DNA of 64,000 bases from Ralstonia sp. RRA (GCF_037023145.1 NZ_CP146092.1:1364001-1428000), one strand, 5' to 3'; positions 1-10,577 are shown, counted from the stretch's first letter. Translations and numbers: made by a program. The notes: generated by a model from the sequence alone, not told the origin.

Positions 1-142
1 TACCCTCCCGCCCGCGACTCGTAACGTAAATAAACCGATTCTTAGGAATCCGCTACAGTTTACGGCCCGAATTCTGTTTGCCGACCGGCGCCAGTTTGGC
101 TAGCCGTCTGGCATTCCTCACGTTTTCCAAGGACCACCCCTC

Positions 143-3100
143 ATGTCTTCCGGTGTCATTCGCCTGCGCGGAGCCCGTCAGCACAATCTTAAGAACCTCG
201 ATCTGGACCTGCGCACGGGCGAGATGACCGTGGTGACCGGTCCGTCCGGTTCTGGCAAGTCGAGCCTGGTATTCGACACCCTCTATGCCGAGGGCCAGCG
301 CCGCTACGTTGAGACATTCAGCGCCTACGCCCGCCAGTTCCTGGACCGCATGGACCGCCCGCAGGTCGACCATGTGGAGGGTGTGCCGCCCGCTATCGCC
401 ATCGACCAGACCAACCCGGTGCGCAGCTCGCGCTCCACGGTCGGCACGATGACGGAGCTGAACGACCACCTCAAGCTGCTGTTTGCGCGCGCCGCGCAGT
501 TGTTTGACCGCGATACCGCCCTGCCGGTGCGCCACGACACGCCGGAGACCATCTACAACGAACTGCTGGCGCGTACGCGCGAGGCAGATCCGCGCCTGGT
601 GGTGACCTTTCCGGTGGAGCTGCCGGCCAATACGAGCGCGGAAGAAGTCGCGCAGTGGCTGTCCGTCAGCGGCTATACGCGCGTGCAGGCTGAACGCGTG
701 AGCGGCGAGCGCAAGTTGCTCGACGTGGTGGCCGACCGCTTCCGCCTGCAGGGCACCGAGCGTGTCCGTGCGCTGGAAGCCATCGAGTCGTCGCTCAAGC
801 GCGGCGGCGGTCGCGTCAATGTGTACGTGCTGCCCGCAGACGAGGCTGCCGAGCCTGAAATCTGGCGCTTCTCCACCGGCCTGCACTGCCCGGAAAGCGA
901 TCTGCGCTATGCCGATCCGCAACCCGCGCTGTTCTCGTTCAATTCCGCCTATGGCGCGTGCGATGCCTGCCGTGGCTTTGGCCGCGTGATCGGCGTCGAC
1001 CTCGGCCTGGTGATTCCGGACGAGCGCAAGACACTGCGTGAAGGCGCCATCAAGCCGATGCAGACCCCGGCCTGGAAGGAATGCCAGGACGACCTGATGC
1101 GCTATTCGGCGGCGGCCGGCATCCCGCGCGATACGCCTTGGGCGGAGCTGACCGAAGCCCAGCGCAACTGGGTCGTCAACGGCGACCCGGCCTTCAAGCG
1201 CGGCGGCTGGAACAAGCAGTGGTATGGCGTGCGCCGCTTCTTCGATTACCTGGAGTCGAAAGCGTACAAGATGCACATCCGCGTGCTGCTGTCGAAGTAC
1301 CGCAGCTATACGACGTGCGAGACCTGCGGCGGTGCGCGCCTGAAAACCGAATCCATGCAATGGCGCCTGGGCAGCAAGGAAAACGCCGACGCCGTGCTCG
1401 CACCCGAACACCGCTTCATGCCCCGCGGCGTGAAATGGAGCCGTGCCCAGCTTGAAGCCCTGCCCGGCCTGACCGTGCACGACGTGATGCTGCTGCCCAT
1501 CGAGCGCATCCGCCGTTTCTTCGATGCACTGACGTTGCCTTCCTCGCTGCTCGACGATGCGCTCAAGCTGTTGCTGGACGAGGTGCGCACGCGCCTGGCG
1601 TATCTGTGCGACGTGGGGATTGGCTACCTGACGCTGGACCGCCAGAGCCGCACGCTGTCTGGCGGTGAGGTCCAGCGGATCAACCTGACCACCGCGCTGG
1701 GCACCTCGCTCGTCAATACGCTGTTCGTGCTGGATGAGCCGAGTATCGGTCTGCACCCACGCGATCTGGATCGCATTGTTGAAGCCATGCAACGCCTGCG
1801 CGATGCCGGCAACACGCTCGTGGTGGTGGAACACGACCCTTCCGTCATGCTCGCCGCCGATCGCCTCATCGACATGGGCCCCGGCCCCGGCGAGCGTGGC
1901 GGCACCATCGTTTTCGACGGCACACCGGCGGCCATCCGCAAGGCAGATACGCTCACCGGCGCTTATCTGTCCGGCCAGCGCCGCGTGGCCAATGCGACTG
2001 ACTGGCAGGCGCGCCCTATCAACGGTGCGCCGCGTCTCGTGCTGGAAGGCGCGAGCCAGCACAACCTGCAAGACGTGACGATCGAAGTGCCGCTGCAACG
2101 CCTGGTGTGCGTAACGGGCGTATCCGGATCGGGCAAGTCGACGCTGATTCAGGACGTGCTCCACCCTGCCCTGGCGCGCCATTTCGGCAAGGCGACGGAA
2201 TCGCCCGGCGCGTTTCGTGCGCTGCGTGGTGCGGACCAGATCAGCGATGTGGTCTTTGTTGACCAATCGCCCATCGGCAAGACCGCGCGTTCGAACCCGG
2301 CCAGCTACGTGGGCGCGTTTGATGAGATCCGCAAGCTGTTTGCCAAGGTGCCGATGGCACTGCAGCGCGGCTATACGGCCGGCACCTTCAGCTTCAACTC
2401 CGGCGACGGGCGCTGCCCGACCTGCGGCGGCTCGGGCTTCGAGCACGTCGAGATGCAGTTCCTCAGCGACATCTACCTGCGCTGCCCCGATTGCGACGGC
2501 ACGCGCTATCGCGCGGAAATCCTCGAGGTGAAGCTGGAACGCGGCGCGCACAAGCTGTCGGTGGCCGACGTGCTCGAGCTGACGGTGAGCGAAGCCGCCA
2601 GCGTGTTCGCCGATGATGCAGACGTGTTGCGCGTGTTGCAGCCCATTGTCGATGTGGGCTTGGAATACGTGAAGCTGGGCCAACCGGTGCCGACGTTGTC
2701 CGGTGGCGAGGCGCAGCGTCTGAAGCTCGCCGGCTTCCTGGCCGAAGCTGCGCAAGCGGCTCAAGCCGCTGCACGCAAACGCGTCAAACAAGACGTGCCC
2801 GCCAACGCCGGCCGCCTGTTCATGTTCGACGAGCCGACCACCGGCCTGCACTTTGACGACATTGCCAAGCTGATGCGCGCGTTCGGCAAGCTGCTCGATG
2901 CCGGGCATTCGCTGATCGTGATCGAGCACAACCTCGACGTGATCCGTGCCGCCGATTGGATCATCGACCTCGGCCCCGAGGGCGGCGATGCGGGCGGTCT
3001 GCTGGTCTGCGCCGGCACGACCGAGCAGGTGAAGGCATGCGCCGCTTCGCACACGGGTGCAGCGCTCAAGCAGTACGAGGCAAGCATTGGGCAACCGCAA

Positions 3101-5980
3101 GCCGCTGACGAAGGCGTGCCACTGCAAAGCGCGCTGGCCGCACGCCGCGCACAGCGCGCCGCCGTGGCCGAAGTCCAGGGTGAGAACGTGGTGCGGATCG
3201 TCAATGCGCACGAGCACAACCTGAAGGCGATGAACGTCGACATCCCGCATGGCAAGTTCAACGTCGTGACGGGGGTGTCCGGTTCGGGCAAATCGACGCT
3301 GGCGTTCGACATCCTGTTCCACGAGGGGCAGCGTCGCTATCTGGAGTCGCTCAACGCCTATGCGCGTTCGATCGTGCAACCGGCGGGCCGGCCGGAGGTG
3401 GATGCGGTGTATGGCATTCCGCCCACGGTGGCGATCGAGCAGCGCCTGTCGCGCGGCGGCCGCAAGAGCACGGTGGCGACCACGTCCGAGGTGTGGCACT
3501 TCCTGCGCCTGCTGTATGTGAAGCTGGGCGTGCAGCACTGTATCCACGACGGCACGCCCGTCTCGGCGCAAAGCCCCGAGGCTATCTTCGCCCAGCTCAT
3601 GCGTGACCACCGTGGCGAGCACATTGGCCTGCTCGCCCCGCTGGTGGTGAACCGCAAGGGTGTGTACACCGACCTCGCCAAATGGGCCAAGGCGCGTGGC
3701 TATACGCACCTGCGCGTCGACGGTGAGTTCCTGACCGTTGATCCGTGGCCCCGTCTGGACCGCTTCCGCGAGCACACGCTGGAGCTGCCGGTGGGCGACA
3801 TCGTGGTCTCCCCGGAAAACGAAGCCGCGCTGCGCACGTTGATGGAACAAGCGCTCGAATACGGCAAGGGCATCATGCATGTGCTGGCCCCGCTCGATGG
3901 CCTGCAAAACGCCATGCACAGCGGTGGCACGGCACACGTGGGCAATGTGAAGGTGTTCTCCACCAAACGAGCATGCTCCACCTGCGGCACCAGTTACCCA
4001 GAACTGGACCCGCGCATGTTCTCGTACAACAGCAAGCACGGCTGGTGCCCGAGCTGCGTCGGTACGGGTCTGGCGCTCACGCGTGAGCAGCGCGCTGCAT
4101 TTGACGACACGGTACTCGGCGGTGATGACCGCGGCCGCGAGCAGACGCTGCCTTCGGAAGAAGTCGATCCGGACGGCATGACCGACGTGCCCTGCCCCGA
4201 CTGCCATGGCACGCGCCTGAACCCGACGGCACGCGCGGTGACGTTCTCCGACAAACCCATCGTCGACATTGCGCAATGGACCGTGAGTCAGACGCGCCGC
4301 TGGATCGAAGGGTTGGACCTTGTCGGCCGCGAGGCTGACATCGCGCGTGATGTGGTGGCCGAGATCCACAGCCGCCTGTCGTTCCTGGAGGAAGTTGGCC
4401 TGGGCTACCTGAGCCTGGACCGCGCCGCGCCCAGCCTGTCCGGTGGCGAGGCACAGCGCATCCGCCTGGCCGCGCAGCTTGGCAGCAACCTGCAGGGCGT
4501 GTGCTACGTCCTGGATGAGCCGACCATCGGCCTGCATCCGCGCGACAACCAGATCCTGCTGGATGCCCTGCGCAAGCTGGGTGACAAGGGCAACACGCTG
4601 GTGGTGGTCGAGCACGATGAAGACACCATCCGCCGCGCCGACCACATCATCGACATCGGCCCCGGTGCCGGTAAGCGTGGCGGCACGCTGGTCGCGCAAG
4701 GCGGTGTGGCCGATCTTGCCGCGCAACCGGATTCGCTGACCGGCCGCTTCCTCTCCCAGCCGATCGAGCACCCGCTGCAGCCGCGCCGCGAGGTGGTGGC
4801 GCCGCGCGCCGGCACACAGGCGGTGCCCGAGCAATGGCTGACGGTGCATGGCGCCAAGCTGCACAACCTGCGCAACGTCACGGCCACGATGCCGCTGTCG
4901 CGTCTGGTGGCGATTACGGGCGTGTCCGGTTCCGGCAAGTCGACACTGGCACGCGATGTGTTGATGACCAATCTGCTGGATGCGGTAGGCCGCTCGGTGC
5001 TGTCTTCGCCTGCCACGCGCCGTGCGCGAAAGGCCGCGCAGGCCGAGGTGCCGGATGCCAAGGGACCGCGCAAGCTTGACGTCAAACACGACTGGCATGG
5101 CTGCGACGGCGTGACAGGCTGGGAAGCCATCGACCGCGTGCTGGAGGTTGACCAGACCCCGATTGGCAAGACGCCGCGCTCGTGTCCGGCCACGTACATC
5201 GGCGTGTGGGACACTATCCGCAAGCTCTTTGCCGATACGCTGGAAGCCCGCGCCCGCGGCTACACCGCTTCGCGCTTCTCGTTCAACACCGGCGATGGCC
5301 GTTGCCCTGCCTGCGAAGGCCAGGGCGTGCGCACCATCGCCATGAGCTTCCTACCCGATGTGAAGGTGGCCTGCGACGTGTGCCACGGCCAGCGCTTCAA
5401 TCCCGAGACTCTGGCCGTTACCTGGCGTGGCAAGAACATCGGCGAAGTGCTGACCATGGAGATCGACGAAGCGGTGGAGTTTTTCAGTGCGATGAACAGC
5501 ATCGCCCACCCGCTGCAGTTGATGAAGGACGTTGGGCTGGGTTACCTCACGCTGGGGCAGCCCTCGCCCACGCTGTCGGGCGGCGAGGCGCAGCGCATCA
5601 AGCTCGTCACTGAACTCTCCAAGGTGCGCGACGACATTACGCGCCGTGGCCAGAAGGCGCCGCACACGCTGTACGTGCTGGACGAGCCCACCGTGGGCCT
5701 GCACATGGCCGACGTGGCCAAGCTGATCCGCGTGCTGCATCGCCTGGCAGACGGCGGCCACAGCGTGATCGTGATCGAGCACGATCTTGACGTGATTGCC
5801 GAGGCCGACTGGATTCTCGATCTGGGCCCCGAGGGCGGCGATGAAGGCGGCACGATTGTTGCCGCATGCGGGCCGGAGGCGCTGGCGCAGGTCAAGGCCA
5901 GCCATACCGGGGCGGCGCTGGTGCCGTTGCTGGCGCGTGGAAAGCAGGTCGATCAGCGCAAGACGGGCGAGACGGTGTAA
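143..5980 (+). CDS. uvrA: Double-length UvrA-type excinuclease ATPase (tandem UvrA fusion)
   Basis: This 1945-residue protein is about twice the usual UvrA length (about 940). It carries four Walker A motifs of the form G(P/V)SGSGKS, near residues 33 and 660 and again near 1045 and 1595. It also has four LSGGE(A/V)QR signatures, so it contains two complete UvrA units joined near residue 1000. Paired CxxC clusters typical of the UvrA zinc modules are visible in both halves (for example CPTCGGSG with CPDCDGTR, and CPACEGQG with CDVCHGQR). UvrA recognises damaged DNA and loads UvrB in nucleotide excision repair. A fused dimer would act as an intramolecular UvrA pair. A canonical uvrA is expected elsewhere in the genome, so this copy may be specialised; that is inference. 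The ATG follows an AAGGA motif 10-14 bases upstream. Confidence 0.95.
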   Translation: MSSGVIRLRGARQHNLKNLDLDLRTGEMTVVTGPSGSGKSSLVFDTLYAEGQRRYVETFSAYARQFLDRMDRPQVDHVEGVPPAIAIDQTNPVRSSRSTVGTMTELNDHLKLLFARAAQLFDRDTALPVRHDTPETIYNELLARTREADPRLVVTFPVELPANTSAEEVAQWLSVSGYTRVQAERVSGERKLLDVVADRFRLQGTERVRALEAIESSLKRGGGRVNVYVLPADEAAEPEIWRFSTGLHCPESDLRYADPQPALFSFNSAYGACDACRGFGRVIGVDLGLVIPDERKTLREGAIKPMQTPAWKECQDDLMRYSAAAGIPRDTPWAELTEAQRNWVVNGDPAFKRGGWNKQWYGVRRFFDYLESKAYKMHIRVLLSKYRSYTTCETCGGARLKTESMQWRLGSKENADAVLAPEHRFMPRGVKWSRAQLEALPGLTVHDVMLLPIERIRRFFDALTLPSSLLDDALKLLLDEVRTRLAYLCDVGIGYLTLDRQSRTLSGGEVQRINLTTALGTSLVNTLFVLDEPSIGLHPRDLDRIVEAMQRLRDAGNTLVVVEHDPSVMLAADRLIDMGPGPGERGGTIVFDGTPAAIRKADTLTGAYLSGQRRVANATDWQARPINGAPRLVLEGASQHNLQDVTIEVPLQRLVCVTGVSGSGKSTLIQDVLHPALARHFGKATESPGAFRALRGADQISDVVFVDQSPIGKTARSNPASYVGAFDEIRKLFAKVPMALQRGYTAGTFSFNSGDGRCPTCGGSGFEHVEMQFLSDIYLRCPDCDGTRYRAEILEVKLERGAHKLSVADVLELTVSEAASVFADDADVLRVLQPIVDVGLEYVKLGQPVPTLSGGEAQRLKLAGFLAEAAQAAQAAARKRVKQDVPANAGRLFMFDEPTTGLHFDDIAKLMRAFGKLLDAGHSLIVIEHNLDVIRAADWIIDLGPEGGDAGGLLVCAGTTEQVKACAASHTGAALKQYEASIGQPQAADEGVPLQSALAARRAQRAAVAEVQGENVVRIVNAHEHNLKAMNVDIPHGKFNVVTGVSGSGKSTLAFDILFHEGQRRYLESLNAYARSIVQPAGRPEVDAVYGIPPTVAIEQRLSRGGRKSTVATTSEVWHFLRLLYVKLGVQHCIHDGTPVSAQSPEAIFAQLMRDHRGEHIGLLAPLVVNRKGVYTDLAKWAKARGYTHLRVDGEFLTVDPWPRLDRFREHTLELPVGDIVVSPENEAALRTLMEQALEYGKGIMHVLAPLDGLQNAMHSGGTAHVGNVKVFSTKRACSTCGTSYPELDPRMFSYNSKHGWCPSCVGTGLALTREQRAAFDDTVLGGDDRGREQTLPSEEVDPDGMTDVPCPDCHGTRLNPTARAVTFSDKPIVDIAQWTVSQTRRWIEGLDLVGREADIARDVVAEIHSRLSFLEEVGLGYLSLDRAAPSLSGGEAQRIRLAAQLGSNLQGVCYVLDEPTIGLHPRDNQILLDALRKLGDKGNTLVVVEHDEDTIRRADHIIDIGPGAGKRGGTLVAQGGVADLAAQPDSLTGRFLSQPIEHPLQPRREVVAPRAGTQAVPEQWLTVHGAKLHNLRNVTATMPLSRLVAITGVSGSGKSTLARDVLMTNLLDAVGRSVLSSPATRRARKAAQAEVPDAKGPRKLDVKHDWHGCDGVTGWEAIDRVLEVDQTPIGKTPRSCPATYIGVWDTIRKLFADTLEARARGYTASRFSFNTGDGRCPACEGQGVRTIAMSFLPDVKVACDVCHGQRFNPETLAVTWRGKNIGEVLTMEIDEAVEFFSAMNSIAHPLQLMKDVGLGYLTLGQPSPTLSGGEAQRIKLVTELSKVRDDITRRGQKAPHTLYVLDEPTVGLHMADVAKLIRVLHRLADGGHSVIVIEHDLDVIAEADWILDLGPEGGDEGGTIVAACGPEALAQVKASHTGAALVPLLARGKQVDQRKTGETV

Positions 5981-6015
5981 CGCTGCGCGCGACGGTCTCC
6001 GCGCAATGGGGGCCG

Positions 6016-7572
6016 TCAGCGCGGCGCCGCGTCCAGCGTTGCGCCGATTGCGCCGGTGGCGAGCGCCAGCGTAGCCGCAGCAGTACGCGCACCACTGTAG
6101 GTGTCGACGTAGGCGTTCTTGGCCAGCAGCAACTGGTTCTGCGCCACCAGTACGTCCGTGATCGACCCGACGCCGTGGCGGTATGCCGCCAGCGCTGCGT
6201 CGTAGGTCGTCTGGGCGGCGGCCACCAGCGCTTGCGCCGCTTCATGCGAGGTCAGGCTGGTCTGCAGCGTGTTCTGTCCGGCCACGATCTGGCGCACGGC
6301 CTCCTGCGTCGTGCGCACACGCTTGGCTGACGCACTTTCGGCATCGTTGCGCGCTTGTGCCAACACGGCGGAGCGCAAACCACCGTCATACAGCGGAATG
6401 GTCACGCCCACAAAGGCACCCACGCCATAGCGCGTGCCGTTGAGGTTCACCGTTGGTGCCTGCTGGCCGACCGGCGGGATGGCCGTGACGGCCGCACGGC
6501 CCGAGTTGTACGACGTCGAGGCGGACACAAACACCTTGGGCATGAACTCCGATTCCGCTGCCTGAATGCGCGACTGGCTGGCCTTTTCGGCCGCATAGGC
6601 GGTCAGCACATCAGGGCGCCGGGCGATGGCATCGGCAACGATCTGGTCGACGGGGGTGCGCAACGCCGGGTTCAGCGTGCGGATCGGCAGGTCGGCAATC
6701 TTGGGCTTCGACAGCGGCGAGATGCCCACCGCAGAAAGCAACGCCAGATACCGGTCGCTCTCTGCTCCCAGCGCCTGGACTTGTGCCAGGTTGGCTTGCG
6801 CACGGTTCTGCGTGGCTTGTGCGACTTCGACCACGGTGCCGATTCCCTGCTTGTAGCGCGCCTTGGCGGCCACCAGGATCGCCTCGGCGTTGCTTAGCCC
6901 TTGCGCTGCGGTCACAGTACGGGCGCGTGCCGCTTCATAGGCGTAGAACGCAACGGTCACGTCGTAGATCACTTGCTGATGCACCGCTGTGAAACCGATG
7001 TTGGCCGCAACCGATAGCTGCTCGGCGGCATCCACACGCGCGGCGCGGCCGCCAAAGTCGAACAACAGCCATTGCAGCGACAGCACCGACACCGTTCCGT
7101 GCACCGTGGTATCGGTGCCGGCCGTACCGAGGGGTGTTGACGATGAGCCATGCCCGGTCTGGTACCCAGCCATGGCCGTGGCCGAGAGATAAGGCAGATA
7201 GGCGCTTTTTGCCATGCCTGCCACGAGTGCGGCATTGCGCGCATCGTTCCACGCAACGCGTGTCAGCGGGTTGTTCGATTCGGCAACGTCGATCAGCTCG
7301 GGCAGCGCGTAGGCGTGTGCAGCGTCGAATGCGGCTGCAGGTGGAATCACCGCTGCGGCGGTGTTGGCCGGCAATGTGTAGCCGCCCCGTGCCTCGTTCG
7401 ACGACGTGGGCAGTGATGGCGCACCTGGGATGATCTGGCCGGTGTCAGTCGTGCGTGGCTGCCATGGGCGGTCGGGGCGCTCCGGTGCCATGTCCAGTGC
7501 GGACGTCGCACACCCGGCCGTGACGGTCACGGCCAGGCTGAGGAAAACGGCCAACAGATCAGGCTGGCGCAT
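6016..7572 (-). CDS. Outer-membrane efflux lipoprotein, TolC/NodT family
   Basis: This 518-residue protein begins with a lipoprotein signal whose lipobox ends VTAGC (Cys21). It contains the two repeated alpha-helical and strand regions of the outer membrane factor family. The usual alanine- and glutamine-rich helices are seen around residues 130-290 and 330-500. It would form the outer-membrane exit duct of a tripartite pump. It is the last gene of a leftward operon: its start overlaps the 3' end of the FUSC gene by 14 bases, which implies translational coupling. The partner genes suggest export of aromatic acids or fusaric-acid-like compounds; the substrate is not visible in the sequence. 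Confidence 0.9.
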   Translation of the reverse strand: MRQPDLLAVFLSLAVTVTAGCATSALDMAPERPDRPWQPRTTDTGQIIPGAPSLPTSSNEARGGYTLPANTAAAVIPPAAAFDAAHAYALPELIDVAESNNPLTRVAWNDARNAALVAGMAKSAYLPYLSATAMAGYQTGHGSSSTPLGTAGTDTTVHGTVSVLSLQWLLFDFGGRAARVDAAEQLSVAANIGFTAVHQQVIYDVTVAFYAYEAARARTVTAAQGLSNAEAILVAAKARYKQGIGTVVEVAQATQNRAQANLAQVQALGAESDRYLALLSAVGISPLSKPKIADLPIRTLNPALRTPVDQIVADAIARRPDVLTAYAAEKASQSRIQAAESEFMPKVFVSASTSYNSGRAAVTAIPPVGQQAPTVNLNGTRYGVGAFVGVTIPLYDGGLRSAVLAQARNDAESASAKRVRTTQEAVRQIVAGQNTLQTSLTSHEAAQALVAAAQTTYDAALAAYRHGVGSITDVLVAQNQLLLAKNAYVDTYSGARTAAATLALATGAIGATLDAAPR

Positions 7573-9547
7573 GCGTCAGCGACTCCTTCGATACGGCTTC
7601 GGGGATCTCCCGCGCGATTCTCGCCAAGCGCTCGTCCGCCAGCGCCAACAGCGCATCACGCGTGGTATCGGGTGTGGTGGGCGCTCCAGCGTCGATCGCA
7701 AACCCGCTCACGCCGGCACGCACGGCCACGCCTCGCAACCGCGCTTGCGAGGGGGCGTCATCGGGCGCGCGCTCGGCGATCAGGAACAACGGGCCTTCGA
7801 GCGCTTCCAACTCGACCAGCGCGCGGCGGCGCTGTGCAATCCATTCTGGCGCGGGGCGCACCCAGGTCGGTTCATACCGCAGCAGCGCGACGTTTGCTTC
7901 CAGCGCGCCTTGCTGCGCCACGGCCTGTGCGGCCAGCATCCGCCTTTGCCCGGCACGTGCGGTGCGCAGGATGGTTTCCCACTGGCGCAGCAGCGCCGCC
8001 AATGCGGCATCCGCCTGCCCGGCAATGCTCACCGGCCAGACCCGCGTGAACATGAGGTACACCACCACATTGCCCAGCAGGATGCCGATGATGCGGTCCC
8101 GCGCGATGGTCAGGTCAAATGCCGGCGCCGCGCCCTGCAGCACGCACAGCAGAAAAGCGAAGGCAATCTGGAAGCCCGCATACGCAATGCGCGGCGAACC
8201 CTGCGCGACCCACGCCGCCAGCCAGATGCCCACAAACATCAGCGCCATCAGCTCGGTGATGGACGTCATGGCCGGCAGCACCCACACGATCGCCGCAATC
8301 CCCAACGCCGCCCCCACCAGACAGCCTGCGATGCGCAGTGTCAGCTTCTCAACCGTCTCCGCTGCGCTGCTCAGCGACACCACGTAGCACGTGATGAAGC
8401 AGGTGTGGATGCCGGACCAGTTGAGCTGCATATACAGCAGGTAGCAGAACATCGCCGCGGCGGTGGTCTTCAGGGCGTAGCGCAAGTGGGCCGGGTTGGT
8501 GCGCGCGTCTGGCAGGAGGAAGCCGCCACGGGCCTTGGGTATTGCCGGTTTTGCGGCGGGCTCGCTGTCCACGACTGCAAAGTGGACGATGGCGGCTTGC
8601 AGTTCCGCCGCCACCGCGCTTGCCAGCGGCGGCAGCGCAACGCCAGCGGGCAGCCTCAGCTCGATATCGACCGGGTAGCCGCCCTGCTCCAGCATGTTCG
8701 CCATGGCGTGCAGTGTTTCGATGACCGGCGTGGTAACCGATTCAGGCAGGTGTGCCTGCGGTTCGCTGGCTGCCAGCTCCGCCGCCATCAAAATGGCCGT
8801 GGTGGATGCCACCGCCTGCTGCAGCGCCGCCAAGTCGGCTGCTGAGGTCGACCCCTCCACCTTCGACAGACGTAGCCACGTGGCAATCTGCTGGCTGCCC
8901 TCACGCAGGCAGGCGGTCAGCGCAGTACGGTCAGCGCCCGCCGCGCCCAGCTGTTCGGCGGCCAGGCGCAAGCGCCGGGCCAACGCCTGGCAAGCCAGCT
9001 TACGCGGCGATGGTCCCATCAGCAGGTTCACAACAATCACCACCCCAACCGGAATCGCCACCATCAGCCACGCGTAGAGCAGCGCCCGTGTTGCCAGCTC
9101 CCCCACCGGCGCAATCCCTAGTTCGTCCAGCCCGTACCCGACAATCATCGCCAGGATGGCCCCGACTGGACGGAGCTTGCTGGCCGACGTCAAAAACAGC
9201 AAACCCACCGACAGCACGACCATCCACACCACCCGCCACATCGGGTCATCGATACAGAAGATGGCGATGACGATGATCAGCCCGAGCACCACCGTCACCA
9301 GCAGCAACATGGCGATCGACAGCACGATGCTCGTCACGCGGTCGGGGCGGATCATGAAGAACACCACGTAGGCAGAGATGGCGGCAAAGGGCGTGCCGTA
9401 CATGCTCGTGACCAGCGTCGTCAGCGCGCAGATCAGGGCGATGCGGGTGGTGGCTTCCAGCCTGCCCGGCGCGGGCGCCAGCAGCCGCAGCACCTCGCCG
9501 GGGCGAGGCCACGGCCCGCGTGCGATGTCACCGGCAGGCTGCGCCAT
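7559..9547 (-). CDS. FUSC-family inner-membrane efflux transporter (AaeB/fusaric acid resistance type)
   Basis: This is a membrane protein of about 662 residues with two clusters of hydrophobic helices (roughly residues 30-190 and 350-510). A soluble helical segment lies between them and a soluble tail follows. This is the duplicated layout of the FUSC/AaeB aromatic acid exporters. The chosen ATG at 9547 has a GAGAT motif upstream and lies inside the 3' end of the HlyD gene; an in-frame ATG at 9574 would lengthen the overlap. Together with the HlyD adaptor and the outer-membrane channel it should form an inducible efflux pump for weak aromatic acids or related toxins. No dedicated regulator lies next to the operon. 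Confidence 0.9.
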   Translation of the reverse strand: MAQPAGDIARGPWPRPGEVLRLLAPAPGRLEATTRIALICALTTLVTSMYGTPFAAISAYVVFFMIRPDRVTSIVLSIAMLLLVTVVLGLIIVIAIFCIDDPMWRVVWMVVLSVGLLFLTSASKLRPVGAILAMIVGYGLDELGIAPVGELATRALLYAWLMVAIPVGVVIVVNLLMGPSPRKLACQALARRLRLAAEQLGAAGADRTALTACLREGSQQIATWLRLSKVEGSTSAADLAALQQAVASTTAILMAAELAASEPQAHLPESVTTPVIETLHAMANMLEQGGYPVDIELRLPAGVALPPLASAVAAELQAAIVHFAVVDSEPAAKPAIPKARGGFLLPDARTNPAHLRYALKTTAAAMFCYLLYMQLNWSGIHTCFITCYVVSLSSAAETVEKLTLRIAGCLVGAALGIAAIVWVLPAMTSITELMALMFVGIWLAAWVAQGSPRIAYAGFQIAFAFLLCVLQGAAPAFDLTIARDRIIGILLGNVVVYLMFTRVWPVSIAGQADAALAALLRQWETILRTARAGQRRMLAAQAVAQQGALEANVALLRYEPTWVRPAPEWIAQRRRALVELEALEGPLFLIAERAPDDAPSQARLRGVAVRAGVSGFAIDAGAPTTPDTTRDALLALADERLARIAREIPEAVSKESLTHAPA

Positions 9548-10577
9548 GCTTGATCTCGACAATCGCGCTGGCACCCACCCGGACCAGACGGTCGGCCGGT
9601 TCCTCCAGGCGGATGCGCACCGGGAAGCGCTGCGCCACCCGCACCCAGTTCACCGATGGCTGGACGATGGGTAGCGTGCGCGGCAGGTTCACCCGATCCG
9701 TATCGGCGATACCGGCACCGATGCCGTCCACCTTGCCGTGGATGGCTTGGCTGCGGTCGATCATGGAATACACCGTGGCGCAGTCGCCCACCTGGATGGC
9801 GGAGAGCGTGGTCTCACGGAAGTTGGCCACGGCAAACCATTCGCCCGAGTGGATGAGCGTGAAGATCGACTGGTTGGGGGCGACCGTCTCGCCCGCCAGC
9901 ACGGATAGGCCCGTTACCCAGCCATCGTGCGGTGCGCGCACCACGGTGTCTTCCAGCGCGTGCTGGGCACGGGCCAGCGCGGCTTCGCGGGCGTGCAGCA
10001 TGGCAATGGCATCCGCCTCGTCCCCAATGGTCTGCGCGCTGGCACGCTTCTGCTCATTGGCTTGCTGCAGCGAAATGGCGGCATCACGCTGCGCCACCTG
10101 CGCCTGGTCCAGTTGCTGGGCGGGCACGTATCCCTGAGCGGCCAGCGGGGCCAGCCGGTTGACGGTGCGTGAGGCCAGTTCGTAGTTGTAGGCGGCGCGG
10201 CTGCTCTGGTCAGACGCAATGCTGGCTTTGGAGCGCTCGCCGATCAATGACCGACGCCGCGTATCGAGCGAGGCCTGGGCCAGTTCCAGATCGGCTTGCG
10301 CCTGCGCAACGGTCAGGCGGTACGGTACGGGATCAATCTCAAACAGCAGGTCGCCCTTCTTGACGTGCTGGTTTTCCGTGACGGCCAGCTTGACGATGCG
10401 ACCGCCCACCGGCGTGGCAACGTGCACGACATCGGCATCGATGGTCGCGTCGTCGGTGGAGGGGTAACGCGACGTATGGACGTAGGCATACACCGCCACT
10501 GCCACGCCGATCAGGATGATCGCCAGCGCGATCAGGTAGCCGCGCAGTGCGGGTTTGTGCAGGCCGGCCATTTTCAT
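9528..10577 (-). CDS. HlyD-family membrane fusion protein (AaeA/EmrA-like)
   Basis: This periplasmic adaptor of about 349 residues has one N-terminal membrane helix (about residues 10-30). A split biotinyl-lipoyl domain follows, with STDDATIDADVV, PVGGRIVKL and VTENQHVKKGDLL. Then come a coiled-coil hairpin and a beta-barrel region with TVVRAPHDGWVTGL. It links the FUSC pump to the outer-membrane channel. The ATG at 10577 overlaps the stop codon of the upstream YtcA-like gene as ATGA. That supports this start over a longer frame reaching 10796, whose extra 73 residues are Cys/Arg-rich and look non-coding. Confidence 0.92.
   Translation of the reverse strand: MKMAGLHKPALRGYLIALAIILIGVAVAVYAYVHTSRYPSTDDATIDADVVHVATPVGGRIVKLAVTENQHVKKGDLLFEIDPVPYRLTVAQAQADLELAQASLDTRRRSLIGERSKASIASDQSSRAAYNYELASRTVNRLAPLAAQGYVPAQQLDQAQVAQRDAAISLQQANEQKRASAQTIGDEADAIAMLHAREAALARAQHALEDTVVRAPHDGWVTGLSVLAGETVAPNQSIFTLIHSGEWFAVANFRETTLSAIQVGDCATVYSMIDRSQAIHGKVDGIGAGIADTDRVNLPRTLPIVQPSVNWVRVAQRFPVRIRLEEPADRLVRVGASAIVEIKHGAACR

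Noticed and set aside
53..5098. 1681-residue open frame opposite uvrA
   Set aside because: It is the antisense shadow of a GC-rich gene; the composition is Arg/His/Gln-rich, it has no recognisable domain, and the plus-strand UvrA is certain.
5982..6025. Imperfect GC-rich inverted repeat between uvrA and the efflux operon
   Set aside because: The arms have mismatches, no T-run follows on either strand, and it overlaps the end of the channel gene; not good enough to call a terminator.
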